Shown here: positions 33,479 to 42,825 of the stretch, piece by piece
How positions within the stretch are numbered: position 1 is the stretch's first letter
Layout of the letters: the number at the start of each line of letters is the position of its first letter
Assembly (NCBI RefSeq): GCF_014873755.1
Contig: NZ_JADBEG010000001.1
Location: 250,501-314,500, forward strand
Source: Amycolatopsis lexingtonensis
Lineage (GTDB): Bacteria > Actinomycetota > Actinomycetes > Mycobacteriales > Pseudonocardiaceae
Direction of reading: 5' to 3'
Length of the DNA: 64,000 bases
Made by a program: the position numbers and the translations under genes
The notes under the pieces: generated by a model
Told to the model about the DNA's origin: nothing
The model's input: only the letters and a program-made list of their open reading frames with translations
Database searches by the model: none

Positions 33479-35013
33479 GCCACCGCACCGACGAGCGGAC
33501 CGCTGCGGAACTGCTTGCGAGTTTCGGGCCTGCGCTCAGCACGCGACCGACGGGCCGTCGACGTCCGGACGGCCGTTGCGCGCGCGTGAACCGGCGAGTT
33601 GCGCCGCGGCGGGGGTTCGCCCGGCCCGGGTGCGGCTGGTCGCCGGTGGCGGCGCCGCTGCAGGTCTATCAGGCCGGCACGCACGTGCTCGGCGGGTTGT
33701 TTCCGTTGCTGGCGGCGAGTCCGCTGCCGGCGGTTGGAGCGCGTATGGGCTACGACGTCCACTCCGGCGGCGCGTTCTACCTGCATCCGGTCGAGTTCGT
33801 TCTGCGCTCGATCTGCACCAACCCGAACGTGGTCTTGTTCGGCGAGCCCGGCCGCGGAAAGTCCTCCACGGTGGTGGCGTTCCTGCTGCGGATGATGCTC
33901 ACCGGCGTCCGCACCCTGATCTCCGGCGACGTCAAAGGCGAATACACCCCGCTGCTGCACGCCCTCGGGGTCACGCCGATCATGCTCGGCCGCGGCAGCA
34001 GCGCCCGCCTCAACGCCCTCGACCTCGGCCCCCTGGCCGCCTGCTGGGACGCCTGGTCGACCGAGCGGCAGCGCGACGAGCTCGACGGCGTGCTGGGCCG
34101 GTGGGTGCAGCTGCTGGTCGCGCTCGCCGAAGCCCAGGGCTACCGGCCCACCGTCACCGACGAAGCCGCGCTCTCGGCGGTGCTGCGGCAGCTCCTCGGT
34201 GTCAGCGACGGCTACACCCACCTCAAGCCCATCACGATCCCCGATGTCCACCGGATGCTGTCGGACCCGGATGACCAGCTGTGGCAGGAACTGCGCTTCG
34301 CCGGCCGCCGCCAGTTCCTCGACCACCTCCGGTCAATCACCGACGCACTGGCCAACCTGATCAGCGGCCCACTGGCCGGTCTGTTCGACGCCCCCACGAA
34401 CTTCACCGTCGACTGGAACGCCCCCATCCAAAGCCTCGACCTCTCGCAGCTACGCACCCGCGGCGACCAAGCCGTCGCCGTCGCACTGACCTGCCTGGGC
34501 TCGTGGTCGTCGCTGGCCACGGATCTGCAGGAGGACGGGGAGCTGCGGATCGTCGTCCGGGACGAGATCTGGCGGCAACTGCGCCTCGGCCTGCGCGCGG
34601 TACAGGCGGTGGACAGCGAACTGCGGCTCTCGCGCGCGGAACGCAAGATCCAGGTGTTGGTCAGCCACAAGCCCGGTGACTTCCTCTCCGTCGGTGCCAC
34701 CGGCTCACAAGAGGTCGCCATCGCCCGCGACCTGCTGGCCCTGTGCTCGATTCGTGTCCTGCTTGGACAGTCGACTCGCGTGGCGAGTGAACTGGCTGAT
34801 GTTCTTGCACTGTCGGATAAGGAACACGAAGCCACCACGGGCTGGGCCAACGACCGGCAAGGCCGCGCGCTCTGGAAGATCGAAAACCGGACCGGGCTCA
34901 AAGTCCAGACGGTGCTCAGCCGGATCGAGCGGCAGGTCTTCGACACCAATTCCCAGTTGGTCCGGCGGCCGAATCCGCCGGCGCACAGCGATCTCGTGGA
35001 GATGTCGTCGTGA
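33475..35013 (+). CDS. VirB4/TraC-like conjugation ATPase
   Basis: A 512-residue P-loop ATPase. Walker A is GEPGRGKSS (residues 123-131); LRIVVRDEIWRQLRLG supplies the Walker B-type acidic residues. IQVLVSHKPGDFLS and the SIRVLLGQSTR segment are typical of VirB4-like ATPases, which power pilus or channel assembly. The start is the GTG at 33475 that overlaps the SCO6880-like stop (GTGA). The first 60 residues are Arg-rich and poorly conserved in character. It overlaps the cell-wall hydrolase gene by 4 bases. Confidence 0.87.
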   Translation: MSHRTDERTAAELLASFGPALSTRPTGRRRPDGRCARVNRRVAPRRGFARPGCGWSPVAAPLQVYQAGTHVLGGLFPLLAASPLPAVGARMGYDVHSGGAFYLHPVEFVLRSICTNPNVVLFGEPGRGKSSTVVAFLLRMMLTGVRTLISGDVKGEYTPLLHALGVTPIMLGRGSSARLNALDLGPLAACWDAWSTERQRDELDGVLGRWVQLLVALAEAQGYRPTVTDEAALSAVLRQLLGVSDGYTHLKPITIPDVHRMLSDPDDQLWQELRFAGRRQFLDHLRSITDALANLISGPLAGLFDAPTNFTVDWNAPIQSLDLSQLRTRGDQAVAVALTCLGSWSSLATDLQEDGELRIVVRDEIWRQLRLGLRAVQAVDSELRLSRAERKIQVLVSHKPGDFLSVGATGSQEVAIARDLLALCSIRVLLGQSTRVASELADVLALSDKEHEATTGWANDRQGRALWKIENRTGLKVQTVLSRIERQVFDTNSQLVRRPNPPAHSDLVEMSS

Positions 35014-36134
35014 GGCCACACGGGATGGTTGCTGCAGTTGCCGGTGCGCTGGTCGGCCTGGTGATGCTGCCGATTCTCGCCCTGGCCCTGATTGTTGTGC
35101 CCGCGGTGACCGCGACGGTCGTGCAACTGAGCGGCTGCGAACAGGGCGGTCCCGGCGGCGGCTCGGTCGTGGTCGACCGTCAGCAGCTGGGTGCCGGCGA
35201 GATGGACGTCGCGCGCACCATCGTCGACGTCGTGCAGCAGCGCCGGCTGCTGCGGCGGGCCGCGGTCCTCGCGATCGCGACGGGGATGGTGGAGTCGGGG
35301 TTGCGCAACCTTGACTACGGTGACCGCGACTCGCTCGGGGTGTTCCAGCAACGCCCGAGCCAGGGCTGGGGCACCCGCGAGCAGATCCTCAACCCCGTCT
35401 ACGCCACCGGCCGGTTCCTCGACGCCCTGATCGCCCTGCCCGGCTGGGACACCATGGCCCCGGGCCGAGCCGAGCAGGCGGTGCAGCACAGCGGCTTCCC
35501 GGACCGCTACGCCCCGCGCGAACCGGCCGCGGCAGCGATCGTGGATCGCTTCTGGACCGGGCCCGACAACCCCGCCCCGCCGGCGCCACCTGGCGGCGCT
35601 GACGTCGTCCAGGCGAAGACCCTGTGCCCGGACCAGGGCGGATCGGATGTCCCTCGCGACCCGGGCCAGGTCGATCCGACGAAGCTGCCGCCAGGGTTCA
35701 CCTTGCCGGACGATGTCCGCCAGCGCGCTGCGGTCGGGTTCGCCCTGGGCCAGCTCGGCAAGCCCTACGTGTGGGGCGCGAAAGGCCCGGACGCCTACGA
35801 CTGCTCCGGGCTGATGCTCGCCTCCTGGGCCGCGGCCGGTGTCGGGATTCCCGCCGGGACGGTCAGCCAGGTCCACGCCGGGCACGCCGTCTCCTCGCTG
35901 GATCAGGTGCAGCCCGGGGATCTGCTGTTCATCCCTGGCTCGCTGGGCACCGCGCAGGTACCGCGGCATGTCGGGATGTACGCCGGACACGGGCTGATCG
36001 TCAACGCCTACGACACCGGCACCGGCGTCATCCTCGAACCGCTATCGGCCTGGACTTCGAAGATCGTCGCGATCCGCCGGATCGCCGACCCGAGTTCGCC
36101 CTCCCCGCCACCGGGAGGGAGCCCACTCCGATGA
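35010..36134 (+). CDS. Bifunctional cell-wall hydrolase: lysozyme-like plus NlpC/P60
   Basis: A 374-residue protein with an N-terminal membrane anchor (residues 8-38), a lytic-transglycosylase-like domain (about 60-180, with Glu95 in TGMVESGLRN) and a C-terminal NlpC/P60 endopeptidase domain (about 235-355) with Cys265 in DAYDCSGLM and His320 in PRHVGMY. It would open peptidoglycan locally for channel assembly, the VirB1-like task in Gram-positive conjugation. The GTG start overlaps the VirB4-like stop. The next gene, the coupling protein, begins 46 bases later. Confidence 0.9.
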   Translation: MRPHGMVAAVAGALVGLVMLPILALALIVVPAVTATVVQLSGCEQGGPGGGSVVVDRQQLGAGEMDVARTIVDVVQQRRLLRRAAVLAIATGMVESGLRNLDYGDRDSLGVFQQRPSQGWGTREQILNPVYATGRFLDALIALPGWDTMAPGRAEQAVQHSGFPDRYAPREPAAAAIVDRFWTGPDNPAPPAPPGGADVVQAKTLCPDQGGSDVPRDPGQVDPTKLPPGFTLPDDVRQRAAVGFALGQLGKPYVWGAKGPDAYDCSGLMLASWAAAGVGIPAGTVSQVHAGHAVSSLDQVQPGDLLFIPGSLGTAQVPRHVGMYAGHGLIVNAYDTGTGVILEPLSAWTSKIVAIRRIADPSSPSPPPGGSPLR

Positions 36135-36179
36135 ACGTCGCTGTGTTGCTGCTCTCCCGCTGCCCGGGAGGAGCGGCCG

Positions 36180-38036
36180 ATGCCGCGCACACGCACCGAC
36201 ACCCTCAATCTCGACCGCGACGTCGCCCTGATGGGCCTCGCGGTCGCCGCCTTGACGATCCTCTGCGCGCTCGGCGCGATCGTCGTCATCGCCGCTGTCC
36301 TGGTCACCGGCTTCCACGCCGGCACCTGGAGGTGGCCGCCAGTCACCACGTGGCCTGGCTTCGCGCTGACGGCCGCCTTCCACGCCGCTGATCCGGGGCC
36401 GGCGTTGCCGGTCCCGTGGTCGGCCGCAGTCAGCGACCACCAGTTGGCGTTCTACATCTGGTTCACCACGGTCACTGTGCTCACCGCCGGCTTCACCGTC
36501 GGTACGGCGATCCCGGTCTGGAGACGGGTCGCACCGACGGATGCCGGACACGCCACCCGCCGGGAGCTGGCGAGGAACCTGTCGGTCGCCGCTGCGCGCG
36601 CGACGGCGGTGTGGACTCGGGGAGACCTCAGCGACGAGCAACGCCGGACCGCGCCGGTCGAGGAGATCGCGGTGCCGCTGCACCGCGGGCCCCTGCGCCA
36701 GCAACTGGTCACATCGCTGGAAACCCCGACCGGCACGATCGCCCCGACCCGCTCGGGCAAGTCGAGGACCGACCTGGTGCACAAGGTTCTCGCCGCCCCG
36801 GGTGCGTTGGTCGCTTCCACGACGAAGAACGATCTCGCCGAGTGGTGTCTGCTGGCCCGCACCCGCCGCCCTGCTGCCGGGCCGGTGCTGGTGATCGACG
36901 CCACCGGAACGCTGTCCTGGCCCGCACACGCGCGCTGGTCCCCGGTCACCGGCTGCGCCGACCCCGCCGTCGCGCTGCGGCGGGCGGAGACGCTGATCGA
37001 AGCGTCCTCGCTTGGGCTGGAGAACGTCGGCGGCAACGACAAGGTCTTCCGCGGCCGCGCCACGATCGTCATGCAGGCGTACCTGCTCGCCGCAGCCATG
37101 TACTACCGGACCGTCGATCACCTCGTGCGGTGGTCGATTGCGAAACCCGCAGACCGGGAGCCGGTCGAGCTGCTGGAGCAGCAGTATCCGCAGCTGGCGC
37201 AGAACCTGGAATCGGAGATCGGGATGGTCGCCGAGACCTCCGACGCGGTCTGGATGAGCGTGAGGCGTGCGATCGAGCCGTTCATGAACCCCGCGGTCCG
37301 CTACTTCGCCACCCCCAGCCCTAGCGAGGAACTCGACATCGACGAGTTCCTGCGCCGCCGCGGCAGCCTGTTCATCATCGCCGGGGAACACCAGGCGCCG
37401 CAGGCCCGGCCGGTGTTGACCGCGCTGGTTGAGCAGATCCTCACCACCGCTCAGGACACCGCTCTGCGCTGCGATCGCCGTCGGCTGGAACCACCGGCGA
37501 CGGCGATCCTGGATGAGTTGTTCGCGGGGACGCCGGTGCCGCGGTTGCCGGCGATCATCGCCGACTCCGCCGGTCGTGGCGTGCTGATCCACTGGTCCGC
37601 GCAGTCACGCTCGCAGCTGGATGAGCTCTATGGCGAGCCGGGCCGGCTGCAGCTGATCGACAACACGCTCACCTTGACCGCTTTTCCGGGGTTGAAGGAC
37701 GATAAGACGCTGGAGTGGCTGTCCACGCTGTCCGGACAGCATCGCCGCCGGACCCATCAGCACCACAGCGACGGACTGTTCAGCGTGGGCCGCGGCGCCA
37801 GCGGCGAGGAGACCGTCCCGACGTTGCGCGCCGGCGACATCCGCACGCTCGACCGCGGCCGGGTGCTGATCCTGCACGGCAACCTCCGCCCCATCCTCGG
37901 CCGCACCGTCGACGTCGAACACCGCCCGGACTGGCCCCAGCTGCAAGCCGACGTCGCCGCGATCCGCTCCGGGAACGCCGCCATCGCTCCTGACGGCCTC
38001 CCGCTGGTGCTGCCGGGTGTGGGGGATCTGCGATGA
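36180..38036 (+). CDS. VirD4/TraG-like type IV coupling ATPase
   Basis: A 618-residue coupling protein. Two or three membrane segments lie in residues 15-45 and 88-112. The P-loop is GTIAPTRSGKSRTD (residues 185-198). LEPPATAILDELFAGTPVPRLPAIIADSAGRG matches the Walker B and following helix of VirD4/TraG proteins, which deliver the relaxase-DNA complex to the channel. GGGAGGAG lies upstream of the ATG at 36180. Its stop overlaps the DUF4913 start (ATGA). It is the natural partner of the MobF relaxase at 42826-47940. Confidence 0.88.
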   Translation: MPRTRTDTLNLDRDVALMGLAVAALTILCALGAIVVIAAVLVTGFHAGTWRWPPVTTWPGFALTAAFHAADPGPALPVPWSAAVSDHQLAFYIWFTTVTVLTAGFTVGTAIPVWRRVAPTDAGHATRRELARNLSVAAARATAVWTRGDLSDEQRRTAPVEEIAVPLHRGPLRQQLVTSLETPTGTIAPTRSGKSRTDLVHKVLAAPGALVASTTKNDLAEWCLLARTRRPAAGPVLVIDATGTLSWPAHARWSPVTGCADPAVALRRAETLIEASSLGLENVGGNDKVFRGRATIVMQAYLLAAAMYYRTVDHLVRWSIAKPADREPVELLEQQYPQLAQNLESEIGMVAETSDAVWMSVRRAIEPFMNPAVRYFATPSPSEELDIDEFLRRRGSLFIIAGEHQAPQARPVLTALVEQILTTAQDTALRCDRRRLEPPATAILDELFAGTPVPRLPAIIADSAGRGVLIHWSAQSRSQLDELYGEPGRLQLIDNTLTLTAFPGLKDDKTLEWLSTLSGQHRRRTHQHHSDGLFSVGRGASGEETVPTLRAGDIRTLDRGRVLILHGNLRPILGRTVDVEHRPDWPQLQADVAAIRSGNAAIAPDGLPLVLPGVGDLR

Positions 38037-38674
38037 GCGACGACGACATCGCCGAACGCCCCGACGACGAGAATCGGCAGCAGCCGCGGTCGCTGGATGA
38101 CCTCGACGAGGTCGTCGCCGGGTTGGAGACGCTGGCACAGGCCCTGGGCCGGCAGATCGAACAGCTGACGAAGAAACTCGCGGAGCTGACCGATGAGCCG
38201 GAGAGCGATCCGCGACTCGCACGGTGGCTGACGTTCCGGCCGCCGGACGCGGCCGAGGACAAGCAGCACCGCGAGGAAACACCGCTGTTCACGATCGCGC
38301 ACTTCGTGCAGTACTACAACGAGACCTACGTCGGCAATCCCGGCACCCGCGCGGTCGCCATCCCCGATTGCTGGCTTGACCATCCCGGACTGGTGGCCGA
38401 GATCGCCACCCTCGCCTACACCTGGCGAGAAGCCCACCTGGGCAAGAAGGCCACCGCCCGCGATGCGCAGTACTGGCACGACCATTGGCGCCCCGGCTTC
38501 GCTGAGCGCATGGCTACCGAATGGGTCCATCAACGCTGCCGCTCCGACGGCCACAAGACCGCCGGCGCACCGGCTCGCCCCGATCGCTTCACCCTCGAAC
38601 ATCGCGAACGGGAGGCACGGGCAGCGGCAGAGGTCGGCGTCGACGACCCGCTGACCGTGCCCGGCCGGCCATGA
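38033..38674 (+). CDS. DUF4913-domain protein
   Basis: A 213-residue soluble protein. The first 65 residues are acidic and helical (DDLDEVVAGLETLAQALGRQIEQLTKKLAELTDE, a probable coiled coil). The DUF4913 domain follows with YNETYVGNPGT, CWLDHPGLVAEIATLAYTWREAH and YWHDHWRPGFAERM. The family is found in actinobacterial plasmids and integrative elements close to conjugation genes; its function is unknown. It is the last gene of the plus-strand operon, and its ATG overlaps the coupling protein stop. Confidence 0.82.
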   Translation: MSDDDIAERPDDENRQQPRSLDDLDEVVAGLETLAQALGRQIEQLTKKLAELTDEPESDPRLARWLTFRPPDAAEDKQHREETPLFTIAHFVQYYNETYVGNPGTRAVAIPDCWLDHPGLVAEIATLAYTWREAHLGKKATARDAQYWHDHWRPGFAERMATEWVHQRCRSDGHKTAGAPARPDRFTLEHREREARAAAEVGVDDPLTVPGRP

Positions 38675-38991
38675 TCGCTTACGCGCCTCCGGTTGCGGAC
38701 GCGCGAATCGAGCCCCCGGTTCGTACGTGTGTCGGTGGTTGCGCTGTACATCGCGTGCGTCGTCAGCGCGAACTGGCTGATTTCGGCAAGTCCAGTGGGC
38801 CCCGGTTCGGCACTCTGATTGGCCCCACTTCGTTCGCGTACTTCTGCTGGTAGAGCTGTGCGCCGGGGATGGCGACATGGTGGGCGAGACCGTGGGATGA
38901 ACCGACAGCCGTCGTGGGGACCGTTCGTGCTGCGCTGACACCCCAGGATGGTCGGGCCATCAGGCGCAGCGCGGGGGTCTCGGGCTGTCGG
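38675..38991. other. Intergenic region, no gene seen
   Basis: These 317 bases lie between convergent DUF4913 and phosphotransferase genes. No frame has protein-like character and no convincing repeat or hairpin was found. The GC content seems slightly lower than nearby. It may hold an old insertion boundary. Confidence 0.4.
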
Positions 38992-39960
38992 CTACTGATC
39001 CTCGGCGTCGAGCTGGCGCAGTGCGGTGCTGAGGAATGCGTCCCGCCGTTGTCCGAGGAGGTCAGCGTCAAGGTCTGTTCTGCCCTGGTCGTGGAGAGCC
39101 GGAACGCAGAACGCCATGTCGGCCAGGGTGCCTAACGCCGCGACGACGTCCCAGTAGGCGACCCGCTCGGCTCGTCGGCCGGCTGCGCGCTGCCAGCCCT
39201 CCAGGACCTGCTCGGCGGCGGGTAGCCCGAACATCAGCGCAGCGTCGAAGCGTGCACCGCTGAGGTCGATTCCGGGCGATCCGGCGCCGGCGCAGTCCCA
39301 GTCGACCAGGCCGGTGCAGCGGTCACCGGACCAGAGAGTGTTGCCGAACCACAGGTCGCCATGCACGAAGACTGTCGGGCCGCCGGGCGCGGGCAGCTGT
39401 TCGAGGCGTTCTTCCGCAGCCGTCAGCAGCGCGGTGGTGCCCTTTTCGCGGCGTTGGGTCGCGAAGTCGACGTCCGCGATCGAGCGGGTCCGCAGCGGCA
39501 GCGCAGCCCGGGGCGCCAACGGAACCGCCTGCAGTGCGGCGGCTGTGGCTCCGAGGTCCTGGAGCCGCTGAGTGGAGGCGACTGTCGGGATCCGGCTGTG
39601 TCCGGGCAGGACGGTGGTCAGCACTGCTAGGGCGCCTGTTGCGGAACCGTCGAGATCGGTGGCGATCAGCCTGGCCGCGGGCAGCTGGTGGCTGCCGGCG
39701 ACCTGCAGTGCCGCGACCTCGGTGGCGAACCGCTCGCGATGGTCGGGATCAGCGGGGTCCCCGAGTCGCAGCACGGCCGCCTCGACCCGACCAGCCGGTT
39801 CGAACGTCAACAGCCAAGGATTGGCTCCCTGGCGTAGGCCGGTGACTGCGGTCGCTTGTGCGCCGCCTCCCACCGCGTCGCTCACCCAGCGCCGGACCTG
39901 CTCGGGCAGTTCGTGCACCGTGATCACACCCCCGTGTCGCACCTGATACCGAGCGACCAC
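38992..39960 (-). CDS. APH-family phosphotransferase
   Basis: A 322-residue kinase of the aminoglycoside/choline phosphotransferase fold. The catalytic loop is VFVHGDLWFGNTLW (HGDxxxxN) and the Mg-binding motif is GLVDWDCAGAGSPGIDLSG. An N-lobe with VEAAVLRLGDP supplies the nucleotide-binding Lys-equivalent region. The family includes antibiotic kinases, homoserine kinases and metabolic kinases, so resistance cannot be claimed. The start is GTG at 39960; internal GTG codons near 39924 are alternatives. It sits beside a transposon remnant, which hints at mobile origin. Confidence 0.82.
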   Translation of the reverse strand: MVARYQVRHGGVITVHELPEQVRRWVSDAVGGGAQATAVTGLRQGANPWLLTFEPAGRVEAAVLRLGDPADPDHRERFATEVAALQVAGSHQLPAARLIATDLDGSATGALAVLTTVLPGHSRIPTVASTQRLQDLGATAAALQAVPLAPRAALPLRTRSIADVDFATQRREKGTTALLTAAEERLEQLPAPGGPTVFVHGDLWFGNTLWSGDRCTGLVDWDCAGAGSPGIDLSGARFDAALMFGLPAAEQVLEGWQRAAGRRAERVAYWDVVAALGTLADMAFCVPALHDQGRTDLDADLLGQRRDAFLSTALRQLDAEDQ

Positions 39961-40089
39961 GATGACACGGGCACCGCCGACGATCTCGTATGCCGGGCCG
40001 TGGGCATGGCATACGGCTCGTCGAAGATCAGTTCGACGGTATCAGCTGGCGCGGTTGGTGCGTCGGCGCTTGGTGGTGCGCAGCCGGAA

Positions 40090-40470
40090 GGACTCGGTAC
40101 TCGTTCCGGCGGCGGCTCCTGCCCCTACCGGTTCCGGTGCGTCGTCTGCGACCATTTCCGCACCGACGTCTCCTACCTGCCCGATCTCAAGGCATACCTG
40201 CACGACCTGCTCCAAGATCGCGAGCGAGTGCTCGCCGCGGTCGACCTGGAGCAGTGGGCCAAGACCGAGGCCATGCCTTCCCATGCCGAGATCCGTCGGT
40301 TGCAGGACCTCATCCACCGTGTCGAGCAGCACCTCGGCGAGCTTGCCCCCGAGCAGCGAGCCGAGATCGACAACGCCACCGCCGTGGTTCGGCGAGCCCG
40401 GCAAGTCGTCAACCTCGGCGTCCCCCGTGTCCGGCCCAGCAACCCCGACCTCCGATTGGAGAGGCCATGA
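40090..40470 (+). pseudogene. 3' fragment of a Tn554-type TnpB-like integrase
   Basis: Only the C-terminal about 125 residues are recognisable: GGGSCPYRFRCVVCDHFRTDVSYLPDLKAYLHDLL, a Cys-rich tail typical of the TnpB-like tyrosine recombinase of Tn554-family elements, then a helical end. The catalytic Arg/His/Tyr domain is missing; upstream sequence in this frame is unrelated and overlaps the phosphotransferase start region. Its stop overlaps the DUF6262 gene start (ATGA), as in intact elements. It is therefore a truncated remnant. Confidence 0.75.
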
Positions 40471-41012
40471 CCGCCTCCGCCCTCGGCACAGCCCGACAAA
40501 CCCACAGTGCCCGCTGCCGCCAGCGAGTCATCAAGGCGCTCAACGAGGCCGTCACGGCTGGCGAGGAGATCAGCATCTCGGCTATCGCCCGCCGAGCTGG
40601 TGTCAACCGCAGCTTCCTTTACAACCACCAGGATCTGCACGCCACTGTCCTTGCCAAAGCCGCCGAACCACCCGCCACCACCGCCGGTGGCCCAGGGGTC
40701 AGCAGGACTTCCCTCATCGCCGACCTGGGCAACGCCCACGACCGCATCGCTCGGCTCACCACCGAAAACCAGCACCTGCGGAACCGGCTGTCGGAAGCCC
40801 TCGGCGAGCAGGTCTGGAAAGAGACCGGCCTCGGCGGTCCCACCGACATCCAGCAACTCCAACGTCGGATCACTGAACTCGAACAGCACGCTGTCGAACT
40901 ACGCCGCCAACTGTCCGACCGCGACGACGAACTCGGCGCCGCCCGCGCCGCCAACCGCAATCTGATGATTCGTCTCAACAGGAGCACTGCGGACACGGGA
41001 GGCAATCCGTGA
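40467..41012 (+). CDS. DUF6262/TnpC-like transposon accessory protein
   Basis: A 181-residue protein with an N-terminal HTH (EEISISAIARRAGVNRSFLYNHQDLHATVL) and a long C-terminal coiled coil (LTTENQHLRNRLSEALG, LQQLQRRITELEQHAVELRRQL-like heptads). This is the layout of TnpC-like accessory proteins that follow TnpB in Tn554-type elements. It looks intact, but the recombinase genes needed for movement are missing or truncated. It may persist as a DNA-binding protein. Confidence 0.75.
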   Translation: MTASALGTARQTHSARCRQRVIKALNEAVTAGEEISISAIARRAGVNRSFLYNHQDLHATVLAKAAEPPATTAGGPGVSRTSLIADLGNAHDRIARLTTENQHLRNRLSEALGEQVWKETGLGGPTDIQQLQRRITELEQHAVELRRQLSDRDDELGAARAANRNLMIRLNRSTADTGGNP

Positions 41013-41053
41013 CACAAGAATCCCACCCGAGCGGAGGTCTGGATGCGAGCGCC

Positions 41054-41566
41054 TCAGCACACACATTCGAAGGTGAGCTCGCTGTTCACCGGAGTCGCGG
41101 TCCACAGGGCACGGCCGAGTGGCTGTCGTTGCACCTGGGCATGCACCTCAGCCAACGCCGCAGCTCGCAGCGGGCCGATTGGGTCGAACCTAAACCCTGT
41201 GTCAGCATCTCCCCGTTCGAGCTCAAGGGCGATCAGTGCAGGCTCGTCGTCAACGGCAATTGCCAACTCGACTTGCCAGAGTTCCGGCTGCCAGTCCGGA
41301 CTCCTCCGGTCGTCGACGTCGGCCACGGCAAGTTGCCTGGTCAGCGCTACGTGGAGACGATTGTCGCCCCAGGATCGTCGACCCCATTGAACGATGAAAC
41401 CATCACCGTCTTCGTCGGCCGGCGCGACCCCGACGATCTCCGTTTGCGCGAAGTCGACGAACGCGCGCCACGCAGCCTCGACATCGGTTGCCGCTGTCGG
41501 CTCGACACCGTGCTTCCGCAGGATCTGCTCAAACGCCTCAGACGCAGTTCGCCATGCAATCGGCAT
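41054..41566 (-). CDS. Hypothetical protein
   Basis: A 170-residue acidic soluble protein, rich in Trp (AWRTASEAF, AAWRAFVDFA, QWGRRSWGDNRLHVALTRQ, LWQVELAIAVDDEPA). No family is recognised. The ATG at 41566 (MPIAWRTASEAF) is the most natural start because the sequence before it lacks protein character, but no good ribosome site was found. It is convergent with the DUF6262 gene. The antisense frame is long but reads like a shadow. Confidence 0.55.
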   Translation of the reverse strand: MPIAWRTASEAFEQILRKHGVEPTAATDVEAAWRAFVDFAQTEIVGVAPADEDGDGFIVQWGRRSWGDNRLHVALTRQLAVADVDDRRSPDWQPELWQVELAIAVDDEPALIALELERGDADTGFRFDPIGPLRAAALAEVHAQVQRQPLGRALWTATPVNSELTFECVC

Positions 41567-42269
41567 AGCGAACAGTACCAACGGCACCTCAGATACAGCC
41601 GGGATCACCCGCACCTTCAACCAACAGCTCACTCTGAGCCGCAACACCACGTTCACTTGCTCATGAGGCACGCACCGCCAACGCACCCCTCCAATGACTT
41701 GAACCACACATGTTGGTCAACTACCGTCTCACGTCGACGGCCTCTGAACTGGCACGACGCAACGGGTGATCTTCGCCGATCGAGCGGGACCCCCAGGGAA
41801 CCGGTCTTGCAAGGTCAGTCCATCGCGGACTATCACCGCTGCGCCGACCTCTCCGGGCGCCGAGGCGTCGACTTCGCCGCAGCTGCGCTGGTGGGAGTGG
41901 GCAGCATCTGCAGGCGCCAACACCGCCGGAGTCGAGTCGATCCTTCGTTCGCTGGCGCAGCGTGACTATCGGTTGCGCGCCTTCGGCGCAAAAACGCTGG
42001 GCTTGGCACGCTATGCCGGCGTCATCGCCAGCAGTGACTCGCTCGCGTGGTCTTTCGCCGCGCGATGGCAGCCACCGCTGTCGGAATGCCACGGTCACCC
42101 TCGATGCAACAGCTGTGTAAAGTTCGCGCTCCGCTGGCGAAGCAAGGTTCTGGAAACGGCCGGCGCTCCCGACAAATTCGTTGGCGGAGGCTTCAGTTAA
42201 TGTTGCTGAGTTATAGTGGCTAGGCCCGGCGTATCCCGTTCGCGGCTGGAGCTACTGGAGGTCCCCGAT
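41567..42269. other. Intergenic region without a confident gene
   Basis: About 700 bases between the divergent hypothetical gene and lsr2. Frames here (for example 41766-42200) have no recognisable protein character and no ribosome sites. The last 80 bases become AT-rich (GTTAATGTTGCTGAGTTATA) and probably hold the lsr2 promoter. Confidence 0.45.
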
Positions 42270-42704
42270 ATGGCGCAGAAAGTTCTCGTGGAAATGGTCG
42301 ACGACCTCGACGGTGAGGTGGCCAACCAGACGGTCCCGTTCAGCCTCGACGGCGTGAGCTACGAGATCGACCTGTCCGACGCCAACGCGGCCGCGCTACG
42401 CGACGAACTCGCCCGCTACATCGCAGCGGGGCGACGCATCGGCGGCCGCAAGGTGCGGCTTGCCGCTGGGGAGTCCACCCGCGTGAAGAAGCCTGGCACT
42501 GCGGCCGAGGATCGCGAGCGGTCACGCCAGATCCGTGCGTGGGCCAACGCCAACGGCTACACAGTCTCCGAGCGCGGCCGTCTGTCGGCCGAGATCATCG
42601 AGGCATTCGACGCCAACGACGGCCAGCCCATCGCCGTCGAGGAGCCCGCACCGGTAGCGCGGAAGCGGGCTCCGCGCAAGAAGGTCGCGGCCGCGAAGAA
42701 GTAA
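42270..42704 (+). CDS. lsr2: Lsr2 nucleoid-associated protein
   Basis: A 144-residue Lsr2. The N-terminal dimerisation domain starts MAQKVLVEMVDDLDG and includes VPFSLDGVSYEIDLSDANAAALRDEL. The C-terminal DNA-binding domain has RSRQIRAWANANGYTVSERGRL, a form of the AT-hook-like R-x-W-A-xx-N-G motif. A Lys/Arg-rich tail (KRAPRKKVAAAKK) follows. Lsr2 silences AT-rich foreign DNA like H-NS. GGAGG lies eight bases before the ATG at 42270. A mobile-element copy may mask the element or its cargo; that is inference. Confidence 0.95.
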   Translation: MAQKVLVEMVDDLDGEVANQTVPFSLDGVSYEIDLSDANAAALRDELARYIAAGRRIGGRKVRLAAGESTRVKKPGTAAEDRERSRQIRAWANANGYTVSERGRLSAEIIEAFDANDGQPIAVEEPAPVARKRAPRKKVAAAKK

Positions 42705-42762
42705 CTGTCGGCCAGCCGACGACGCTGAACTTGAACCCGGAGAAGAATTCCGGGAGAACGAC

Positions 42763-42811
42763 GTCCGGCGAAGACGGCCACGTGCTCGATTCGTGGCTGC
42801 CTTCGCCGGAC
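42763..42811. terminator. Bidirectional terminator between lsr2 and the relaxase gene
   Basis: GTCCGGCGAAG (42763-42773) pairs with CTTCGCCGGAC (42801-42811), with an inner GCCACG/CGTGGC stem (42777-42782, 42792-42797). It lies between two convergent stops, so it can end both transcripts. Confidence 0.65.
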
Positions 42812-42825
42812 CGTCTGTCGGTGGC

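Noticed and set aside
41009..41965. 318-residue plus-strand protein
   Set aside because: It is antisense to the more protein-like gene at 41054-41566 and its translation has no domain character.
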